Below are positions 26,477 through 32,557 of a DNA stretch of 32,557 nucleotides, piece by piece. The position numbers and the translations under genes are program-made. Position 1 is the first letter of the stretch, and each line of letters starts with the position of its first letter. The DNA lies in assembly GCA_012519985.1 (NCBI GenBank), contig JAAYPC010000346.1:1-32557 (forward strand), given 5' to 3'. Under the pieces are notes generated by a model. The model was not told the DNA's origin and searched no databases. It saw only the letters and a program-made list of their open reading frames with translations. Source of the stretch: Fibrobacter sp. GTDB lineage: Bacteria; Fibrobacterota; Chitinivibrionia; Chitinivibrionales; Chitinispirillaceae.

Positions 26477-27655
26477 ATGACTCGTTTCGGACTGGATTGC
26501 TTTATTGAAAACATCCCTTCATCATTAAAGGGAAAGCGCATTGGAGTGGTCTGCCACGCAGCATCTGTAGATTCCAACATCTCTCATATAATAGATATAG
26601 TGGCAAAACATCCAGATCTTAAACTGGCAGCTATTTTTGGCCCCCAGCATGGTATCTATGGTCAAACCCAGGACAATATGATTGAGTGGGAAGGCGGGAT
26701 TCATCCGGAACTGAAAGTACCGGTTTTTAGCCTTTATGGCAAGGTTCGTAAACCGTCTCCTCCGATGCTTGAGGGACTTGATGCTATGGTGTTTGATATT
26801 CAGGATGTCGGTGCACGACCATATACCTATGTATGGACTCTAAAATTATGCATGGAAGCCTGTATGGAAAAAGGGCTACCACTCTGGGTTTTAGATCGTC
26901 CTAACCCAATCGGGTGTGTTCCCTTTGATGGGCCAATGCTTTCGCCTGATTATTTTTCATTTGTGGGAGGGGCGCAGATACCTCTGTGCCACCGGATGAC
27001 CATGGGTGAAATGGCATTAATGCTGAAAAAGTGTTATTTCCCGGAGTTTGAACTGGAGGTAGTCTGGATGAAAAACTGGTGGCGAAGCTCTTTATGGCCA
27101 CAAACCGGACTTCCATGGGTGCTCCCATCGCCTAATATGCCCACAGTTGATACTGCAGTGGTTTATCCGGGAATGGTTCTTCTTGAGGCTACAAATATGT
27201 CCGAAGGAAGAGGAACTACCAGACCATTCGAAATATCAGGAGCTCCTTATGTAAACAGCCGCAGACTGATCCAATCACTTTCTAATCAAAAGTTAAGCGG
27301 ATGTCTTTTCAGAGAACATGGTTTTATTCCCACTTTCCAGAAATGGCAGGGGCAATACTGTAACGGGATACAGATACATGTCACAAGTGCTTCCGATTTT
27401 TATCCGGTGCTCACAACTGTGGCTGTTCTCAAGGCTGTTTTGAATGACAATTCAGATGAGTTCATGTTTAAGGATCCGCCCTATGAATACGAAACTGTAA
27501 AGATGCCTTTTGATATCCTTTCCGGAGACAGCACTTTGCGAACGTCACTGCTTGACAATAAACCTTTAGCTGAAATCAAGGCTCAATGGCAGCAAAGTTA
27601 CAAGCCCTATTTTGACATTTTTAACAGTGTTGCTCATTATCCGGAGCACATTTAA
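26477..27655 (+). CDS. namZ: DUF1343 protein, NamZ-type exo-beta-N-acetylmuramidase
   Basis: A 392-residue protein of the DUF1343/YbbC family, whose Bacillus member NamZ removes MurNAc from the non-reducing end of peptidoglycan fragments. Conserved segments are GVVCHAASVD, FGPQHGIYGQTQDNM (from residue 54), VFDIQDVGARPYTYVWTL, VLDRPNPIG, LCHRMTMGEMAL and EATNMSEGRGTTRPFE. Gln57 sits in PQHG, where I recall PEHG in many relatives. There is no signal peptide, so it should act in the cytoplasm on imported fragments. AGGA lies six bases before ATG 26477. The MurU- and AmgK-like genes downstream support the role in MurNAc salvage. Confidence 0.82.
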   Translation: MTRFGLDCFIENIPSSLKGKRIGVVCHAASVDSNISHIIDIVAKHPDLKLAAIFGPQHGIYGQTQDNMIEWEGGIHPELKVPVFSLYGKVRKPSPPMLEGLDAMVFDIQDVGARPYTYVWTLKLCMEACMEKGLPLWVLDRPNPIGCVPFDGPMLSPDYFSFVGGAQIPLCHRMTMGEMALMLKKCYFPEFELEVVWMKNWWRSSLWPQTGLPWVLPSPNMPTVDTAVVYPGMVLLEATNMSEGRGTTRPFEISGAPYVNSRRLIQSLSNQKLSGCLFREHGFIPTFQKWQGQYCNGIQIHVTSASDFYPVLTTVAVLKAVLNDNSDEFMFKDPPYEYETVKMPFDILSGDSTLRTSLLDNKPLAEIKAQWQQSYKPYFDIFNSVAHYPEHI

Positions 27656-28594
27656 ATGACCGGTTTTATTCTTGCTGCAGGTTTTGGTACCCGTTTAAAT
27701 CCGATTACCACCCATATTCCAAAGGCTTTGGTCCCTGTTGCCGGAAAACCTCTTCTGGCCAGAGCTCTTGACTTCCTTAAGAATCATGGATTTGAATCCA
27801 TAGGAGTGAATTCCCATTATTTATCAGCTCAGATTGAGCAGTTCAGAGAAAGTTCTTCTATTACATTTAAGACTTTCCATGAAGAAAAGATAAGAGGAAC
27901 CGGAGGTGCACTTTATTTTGCCAGAGACTTTCTTGCTCAGGATGATATTTTCTTTGTTCTTAATGTGGATATAGTATGTCAGTTCGACCTCAATCCGGTA
28001 ATTCAATTTTTTAAAGATTCTCCTTTCAGTTGCCTGCTTATTGCATTTAAACCTTACGGTGGTAACGGAACTGTTCTTTTCAATAAAGAAAACGGAACTT
28101 ATCTGGGAACAACAGCAGAAACAAGCTCTCCTTCCGTCTGTGGCGCTGATTTTATAGGTGCTGCTTTGTACAAAAGAGAGTTCCTTTCCCTTTTGACTGA
28201 TGATGATTTCTCCATAGTGCCGGTATGGACCAGGGCATTTCAGAATAGAATGAAAACCGGGGTTTTTCTGGTGCAGGATGGATACTGGAGAGACATTGGC
28301 ACTCCGCAGGCACTGGCCCGGGTGCATCTTGATGTTATCAGAAAAGTTGTAAACCTGGATATACCGGATTGCCTTTTTATAAATAGTGAGAAAGGTTATG
28401 CTGTTCCACGTTCCATTTCTGGGCAGGACTTTCAGTCACTTGAAAATGCGTGGGTAGAGTCCGAATCAATAGGAGCCTCAAACGTAATTATAAATAGTGT
28501 CGTTTTTAAAAACAGCGTAATAGACAATCTCACCCCGATTTACAATTCACTAGTCACCCCTTTTGGAGTAATCTGTCTTGATGAGTACCGTTGA
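27656..28594 (+). CDS. murU: Nucleotidyltransferase, MurU-like
   Basis: A 312-residue sugar-1-phosphate nucleotidyltransferase. LAAGFGTRL (6-14), PKALVPV (22-28), GTGGAL (81-86) and the metal-binding NVD (103-105) mark the GT-A-like NTP-transferase fold; GGNGTVLFN and GYWRDIGTP are further family segments. Next to an AmgK-like kinase the likely reaction is MurNAc-1-phosphate to UDP-MurNAc. It is about 90 residues longer than Pseudomonas MurU; the C-terminus (about 240-312) has left-handed-helix-like character (SIGASNVIINSVVFKNSVID). An alternative is a mannose- or glucose-1-phosphate enzyme. Starts right after the namZ stop. Confidence 0.8.
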   Translation: MTGFILAAGFGTRLNPITTHIPKALVPVAGKPLLARALDFLKNHGFESIGVNSHYLSAQIEQFRESSSITFKTFHEEKIRGTGGALYFARDFLAQDDIFFVLNVDIVCQFDLNPVIQFFKDSPFSCLLIAFKPYGGNGTVLFNKENGTYLGTTAETSSPSVCGADFIGAALYKREFLSLLTDDDFSIVPVWTRAFQNRMKTGVFLVQDGYWRDIGTPQALARVHLDVIRKVVNLDIPDCLFINSEKGYAVPRSISGQDFQSLENAWVESESIGASNVIINSVVFKNSVIDNLTPIYNSLVTPFGVICLDEYR

Positions 28595-29573
28595 ATGTAC
28601 ACCCGCACAAACAGAATTTCTTAAAAGTGAAATCAGTGATTTCTCTCCTGATAAATGGAAAGTGGAGCTTGCCGGAAGAGCAGGGTCATCCCGGTATTTT
28701 CTGCGGCTTTCATCTGAGAATCGTTCCTTTGTGCTGGTGGTCTGGGATGGAAGGGATGAGGACTGGCCAAGGTTTTTAAAGATCCAGAAGGATCTTTGCA
28801 CAGTTGTTCCTTTTCTACCAAAAATCCATAGCGCAGATGTTGTGCGTGGACTGATCCTGGAGGAGGATCTGGGAAGTACAACGCTGAAAAATTACTGTCT
28901 GCAGAATGCAGAAGATAGTACCAGAATCGTGGAAAAATATCGATCGGTTCTGGATGCCCTTTTTGTGTGGCAGAGTATAAAAACCGATGCCAGTCCAGTC
29001 ATTGCAGCAAGATCTATGGACCTGGAAACATTTCTTTGGGAATCATGGTATTTTGCTCATTACTGTATAACCGATTATTTCGCTGCTGAACATCTTCTGA
29101 ATTCATCCTGGGAGAGGGAGCGAAGAGCGTTGGCAGAAGAAGCAGCAACCCTTCCCAAGGTGTGCATACATCGGGATTTCCAGTCTGAAAATGTTATGCT
29201 CCATGATGGCAAAATCCGCTTTGTGGATTACCAGGGAGCCAGGTTGGGACCTGCCGGCTATGACGTTGCATCGCTTTTGTTTGACCCTTATGTGGAGATG
29301 CTTAATCAGCACATGGTGACAGAACTCTATAGATATTATAATGGTCTGCATAAGAAGGGTTTCGATCAAAGATCATTTTATATCTGTGCTGCACAAAGGC
29401 TTATGCAAGCATTAGGGGCGTACGGAAATCTTTCTATCCACAAGGGGAAAGAGTGGTACAGAGACTTTATTCCGGTGGCAATCGAGAGGCTATGGTTTGT
29501 TCTTAATAACCTTCCTGAGTTTCCTGCGATTGCTCAGGTGGTCTCCGTCTGCAGAGACAGCTTGAATCAATGA
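28581..29573 (+). CDS. amgK: AmgK-like sugar kinase (aminoglycoside phosphotransferase fold)
   Basis: A 330-residue kinase of the APH/choline kinase fold. The catalytic loop is HRDFQSENVM (His197, Asp199, Asn204), and the Mg-binding motif is VDYQGARLGPAGYD (Asp216). AmgK phosphorylates MurNAc/GlcNAc at C1, the substrate for MurU. ATG 28581 lies 14 bases inside the murU end, so translation is likely coupled. The ribosome site is weak (GGAG, 12 bases away), which suits reinitiation. Assignment rests on fold plus neighbours. Confidence 0.8.
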   Translation: MSTVECTPAQTEFLKSEISDFSPDKWKVELAGRAGSSRYFLRLSSENRSFVLVVWDGRDEDWPRFLKIQKDLCTVVPFLPKIHSADVVRGLILEEDLGSTTLKNYCLQNAEDSTRIVEKYRSVLDALFVWQSIKTDASPVIAARSMDLETFLWESWYFAHYCITDYFAAEHLLNSSWERERRALAEEAATLPKVCIHRDFQSENVMLHDGKIRFVDYQGARLGPAGYDVASLLFDPYVEMLNQHMVTELYRYYNGLHKKGFDQRSFYICAAQRLMQALGAYGNLSIHKGKEWYRDFIPVAIERLWFVLNNLPEFPAIAQVVSVCRDSLNQ

Positions 29574-29590
29574 GCCAAGCATGTTATAAT
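29562..29590 (+). promoter_or_regulatory. Sigma-70 promoter for the STAS gene
   Basis: TTGAAT (29562-29567) and a perfect TATAAT (29585-29590) are separated by 17 bases. The -35 overlaps the last codons of amgK. The leader to the STAS start would be about 38 bases. Confidence 0.7.
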
Positions 29591-29634
29591 ATGTTGGCCC
29601 TTTTTATTATTTATGAAATGAGGTGCGCCAGAAA

Positions 29635-30006
29635 ATGAATATCAAGACTTATCCCAGCGGTATTTATCAGATTCTTGAAATTGGAGGGCAGATTGCTGTC
29701 TCACAGCTTGAGGAGCTGCGTCACCTGATATCAGGTCATATCTCAAATGGGCAGACATATATCGCCATACGTTTTACCGATGCCACATACTTGTATAGTG
29801 GAGCGATTGCGGTCCTTATAAGTTGTTTCAAGCAGGTTAAAGAGATGCAGGGCGATCTTTGCTTATTGGAACCAAAAAAGGAGATGGTGGATTTACTCAA
29901 GCAAATGGGAATAGACCGGCTTATTCCAATTTACGTTTCGATGGAAAGCCTCCCCAGCGATTATTACCAAATCGAAGATTTCAATCTTGATTCGAAAGCT
30001 GTGTGA
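29635..30006 (+). CDS. STAS-domain protein (anti-sigma-factor-antagonist-like)
   Basis: A 123-residue single STAS domain. YIAIRFTDATYLYSGAIAVL contains the region where SpoIIAA/RsbV proteins carry the phosphorylated serine; the serine of YSGAI is a good candidate. KEMVDLLKQMGIDRLIPIY is the late STAS helix-strand. Such proteins act in partner-switching signalling with anti-sigma kinases; no kinase or sigma factor lies in the window. I choose ATG 29635 (GAGG 11 bases upstream) over a GTG at 29623. It has its own promoter, so it need not share the function of the wall-recycling genes. Confidence 0.85.
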   Translation: MNIKTYPSGIYQILEIGGQIAVSQLEELRHLISGHISNGQTYIAIRFTDATYLYSGAIAVLISCFKQVKEMQGDLCLLEPKKEMVDLLKQMGIDRLIPIYVSMESLPSDYYQIEDFNLDSKAV

Positions 30007-30027
30007 AAGAGTTTCCTGCAAATCAAT

Positions 30028-31566
30028 TTAAAACAGATTTCCACGATTAAGAATTCCATTCGGATCAAAGCTTCTCTTTATGGCTTTCATCTGGCTGATC
30101 GCATCATCATCGTACATCCGGTGAAAAAACTCCTTCTTAATCTTGCCAATGCCATGCTCTGCACTAACTGTTCCCCCATTTTGGATGGTGATCTCCATTA
30201 TTTCCCGATATACTTCAAGCGCAGAATCCATCTCTCCGGCATTGTATGGAATTATGTTGATATGCAGATGATAATCACCCAGATGGCCAAATGAAGCCCA
30301 AGCAAGTTGTCGTTTCTCTATTGTGTTAATGTATTGATGATAAACTTTACGAAATTGAGAAGCCGGTATTGCAGTGTCTGTGCCAACTTTCCGTATCGAT
30401 GGCCAATCGATCTTATTTCTGGCTATAAGTGAGTTGATAAGTTCAGGAATTGCATGGCGGAATTTTCTCAACCGTTCTCGCTCTGCCAAATCAAAACCGC
30501 TCCAGGTGTGATCAAATGATGTTCCGCACATTGAGAGTTTTTTCTCCCAAGACTCGAATTTTGATTCAAAAGGATCTGGTTGGTTTTCCATAAACTCCCA
30601 GAAGACTGCACAGCTTTTAGCTGTCGGATAATCCGGAAACTTTTCTGACAGACGATCACGGTTGTCAGAAACGAGTGAGAGAGAGTTGTGATCAAAATAC
30701 TCGATTGAAACTACCTGGCTTTCCTGGCGCAGAAAATCTGCAAAATCGAATGCAGATTCACTATCCTCAAAGAAAGTCATACCTGAAATTATGTGAACCT
30801 CGGGAATAAGACGAATGCCAATCTGAGAAAACGCAGCAAGAGTTCCTTCAGATCCGATTAACAGGTCGATAAGATCCATTGAGGGCCTGGAGAAATAACC
30901 AGAAGCGTTTTTGGTTTGGGGCATGGTAAATGTCGGAGAAGGGATCTGAATTGTCCTGCCCTGATCAGTTGCCATTTTAAAACAGTTATCACGTGAAATG
31001 ATTTTACCACGAAAGATTTCCAGCTTCTCTCCTGTAGCCATTACAATATCTAAAGCAGATACAAAATTTCGGGTAGGGCCAAACCTGAAAGATCGCGCAC
31101 CAGAAGCGTTTGTTGCTACCGTGCCCCCCAATTGTGCGCTGTATTCGGTGGGATCAGGGGGATACATATAGTTAAAGCCTCGAATCGACTCAACTCCTTC
31201 AACGTGATAAGGCCAGCTCTGGGGTGACTGAAGAAACTGGTTTATGGAAAGTAGTGTAACACCGGGATCACAATATAAAACCGGAGTGCCTTCATACCAC
31301 TTTAGGGAATTTATTCTGTTCATTGCGGAGAAACACACAGCAATGCAGCCTTCGATCGGAACTGCCCCCCCAGTGGTCCCGGTTTGCGCACCAACAAAAA
31401 CTACAGGAACAGCCTTGCTGTTCGCTTCTTTCAGTATGGATTGAAGTTCCTCGCTCGATTCAGGGAAAAAAACCTTTTCTGGAGTACCAGAATGGTACTG
31501 TGATTCATCCTGAAGAATTGAAGACAAATTCTGGTGAATATTTTCTTTGCCGGTAATTATACGCAT
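30028..31566 (-). CDS. FAD-linked oxidase, GlcD/D-lactate dehydrogenase type
   Basis: A 512-residue flavoprotein with an N-terminal FAD_binding_4 domain (PVVFVGAQTGTTGGAVPIEG near 53-72; LGGTVATNASGARSFRFGPT) and the FAD-oxidase C-terminal domain ending in SAEHGIGKIKKEFFHRM (468-484) and DPNGILNRGNLF. It should oxidise a 2-hydroxy acid such as D-lactate or glycolate; the substrate cannot be fixed from sequence. No cysteine-rich GlcF partner is adjacent or fused. It converges on the STAS gene with a 21-base gap and stands alone. Confidence 0.9.
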   Translation of the reverse strand: MRIITGKENIHQNLSSILQDESQYHSGTPEKVFFPESSEELQSILKEANSKAVPVVFVGAQTGTTGGAVPIEGCIAVCFSAMNRINSLKWYEGTPVLYCDPGVTLLSINQFLQSPQSWPYHVEGVESIRGFNYMYPPDPTEYSAQLGGTVATNASGARSFRFGPTRNFVSALDIVMATGEKLEIFRGKIISRDNCFKMATDQGRTIQIPSPTFTMPQTKNASGYFSRPSMDLIDLLIGSEGTLAAFSQIGIRLIPEVHIISGMTFFEDSESAFDFADFLRQESQVVSIEYFDHNSLSLVSDNRDRLSEKFPDYPTAKSCAVFWEFMENQPDPFESKFESWEKKLSMCGTSFDHTWSGFDLAERERLRKFRHAIPELINSLIARNKIDWPSIRKVGTDTAIPASQFRKVYHQYINTIEKRQLAWASFGHLGDYHLHINIIPYNAGEMDSALEVYREIMEITIQNGGTVSAEHGIGKIKKEFFHRMYDDDAISQMKAIKRSFDPNGILNRGNLF

Positions 31567-32232
31567 TTTGTCCTGACTATGCTGGAAATGAATTTAAAGG
31601 TTAGTAACTGATAAAACTAATTTTTGTACTCCCCTGAAAAATATCTGAATTTATCCTTTATATCCAGAAATCATTTTGTCTCTGTTTATTCCATTTAATA
31701 CAGAGATCTCTGATCCACCTTGCTTAAATAAGATTTATTGAAACAAAATCTCTCCTATCGGAGTACTTGCTCATCGAAATTTAATAGGCAACTAAACAAG
31801 GATTACTGCCATCTTAAAAGGGTTTTACAGTTAATTGCTGCAATTTATTTTGAAACTATTCAGGTATTGAAACAAATAACTGGTAAGAAATCGGAAATAA
31901 TTCCTAATCAGATAAGCCCTGAAGAATTGGATGTTTTTTACTGCCAATTCTTCGTCTAGTTATTTTTTTCAGATTACTTCTGATTAGATATTGTTTTTGA
32001 ATTAGTTCGTTTTTTTCCGATTTGATACTATTACGTTATTTTTTTAACATCAGATACCTGAGTAGTTACTTATATTCTTTCTAATAATTATGTTTTTTGG
32101 GGCTGGTTAGTTTCTTTGACAAATTTTCTAGTATTTTCAATGCATACTGAAAAAAACAATCAATTTTTTCATATAATTATACCGAATTCATTCTAACGCT
32201 TGACCATATTTCACCACAAAGGAGTTCGCTTA
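31567..32232. other. Divergent intergenic region with repeat copy B
   Basis: This 666-bp AT-rich gap contains the 220-bp repeat (31849-32069). A 73-codon frame (31738-31959) overlaps it, has no ribosome site and is probably not a gene. TTGACA at 32116-32121 may be the -35 of the following gene, but no good -10 lies at the proper distance. Nothing else is seen. Confidence 0.5.
31849..32069 (+). repeat. Dispersed ~220-bp repeat, copy B
   Basis: The plus-strand partner of copy A (12519-12740, minus). It contains a 10-bp inverted repeat, GAAGAATTGG (31921-31930) and CCAATTCTTC (31944-31953), not kept in copy A. It lies 160 bp upstream of the rhodanese-like gene. Confidence 0.7.
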
Positions 32233-32557
32233 ATGAGCAAAAAAGTAGCATTAACGATTTGTACTTTTTTAGCAATTATGGCCGTAACTGGTTTTAATTG
32301 TTCAGATGATGCTGTTATAAATAATGGCGGTGATCATCAGTACCATATCGGAGTTGTAAACACCGAGTGGCTGGAATCAAACCTTAACATGAAAGACCTT
32401 GTAATAATTGATGTCAGAAGTGCTGAAGCTTTCTCCAGCGGGCACATCGAGAATTCCATTAATATTCCCTTTAACGTAGTGTCTGATTGGACTGTAATGA
32501 AAGGTGATTTGCTGCTTGAAGTACCTGAAATCTCTCAACTGGCAGTCTCTTTGGGTC
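32233..32557 (+). CDS. Rhodanese-like exported protein (partial)
   Basis: ATG 32233 follows AAAGGAG. The first 108 residues are visible; the gene runs off the window. A signal peptide (VALTICTFLAIMAVTGFNCS) ends in a cysteine that might be lipidated, although GFNC is a poor lipobox. From residue 42 a rhodanese domain starts (TEWLESNLNMKDLVIIDVRS, AEAFSSGHIENSINIP). The active-site cysteine lies beyond the edge, so sulfurtransferase activity cannot be judged. Confidence 0.8.
   Translation, partial: MSKKVALTICTFLAIMAVTGFNCSDDAVINNGGDHQYHIGVVNTEWLESNLNMKDLVIIDVRSAEAFSSGHIENSINIPFNVVSDWTVMKGDLLLEVPEISQLAVSLG

Noticed and set aside
31738-31959. 73-residue plus-strand gene
   Set aside because: No ribosome site, its end lies in the dispersed repeat, and the matching part of the other copy has stop codons.

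Overview
The window reads as a chromosomal segment of an anaerobic, moderately AT-rich diderm bacterium. Signs of an outer-membrane cell plan are a periplasmic ModA with a plain signal peptide, an exported glycosidase with a C-terminal sorting-like module, and an AmgK/MurU-type wall-recycling pair. The nif order (nifH-I1-I2-D-K-E-N-B), the nifD insertion and the trimeric [FeFe] hydrogenase are seen in anaerobes such as Fibrobacterota/Chitinispirillum-like bacteria, Chlorobiota, Clostridia and Desulfovibrio-like organisms. A Fibrobacterota-like source is my guess, not proven by the sequence.

Layout. 1-237: the end of a ~43-bp tandem repeat array, then a VOC/PhnB-like gene (403-879, minus). 1327-14540 (plus): a nitrogen-fixation block. 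It holds a NifA-type sigma-54 activator, nifH-nifI1-nifI2-nifD-nifK-nifE-nifN-nifB, a thioredoxin-like 2Fe-2S ferredoxin, and nifV translationally coupled to a GNAT acetyltransferase. 14790-17492 (minus): modA, a di-Mop molybdate-binding protein, modB and modC, which supply molybdenum. 17493-19577: a repeat-rich, largely non-coding zone with a second copy of the 43-bp array (18314-18790). 19578-19654: an intact initiator tRNA-fMet whose 3' end is duplicated at 19860-19881 around a GC-rich insert. 19872-21155 (minus): a GH53 endo-galactanase. 21683-25891 (minus): hydC-hydB-hydA, an electron-bifurcating-type [FeFe] hydrogenase without maturases. 26477-29573 (plus): a NamZ (DUF1343), MurU-like, AmgK-like cassette, i.e. 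a compact MurNAc salvage route. Then a STAS-domain gene with its own promoter, a convergent GlcD-type FAD oxidase, and a partial rhodanese-like exported protein at the right edge.

How it works together. Near-consensus sigma-54 (-24/-12) promoters lie upstream of nifA, nifH, modA and, unexpectedly, the initiator tRNA. Nitrogenase structural genes, cofactor assembly (NifE, N, B, V), molybdate uptake and perhaps translation initiation capacity could therefore respond together to nitrogen status. NifI1/NifI2 would give post-translational control. The block from nifA to modA is bracketed by two same-orientation copies of one repeat array, with the variant units in the same order. That makes it look like a discrete, possibly recombinogenic island. 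No integrase or transposase gene is visible in the window.
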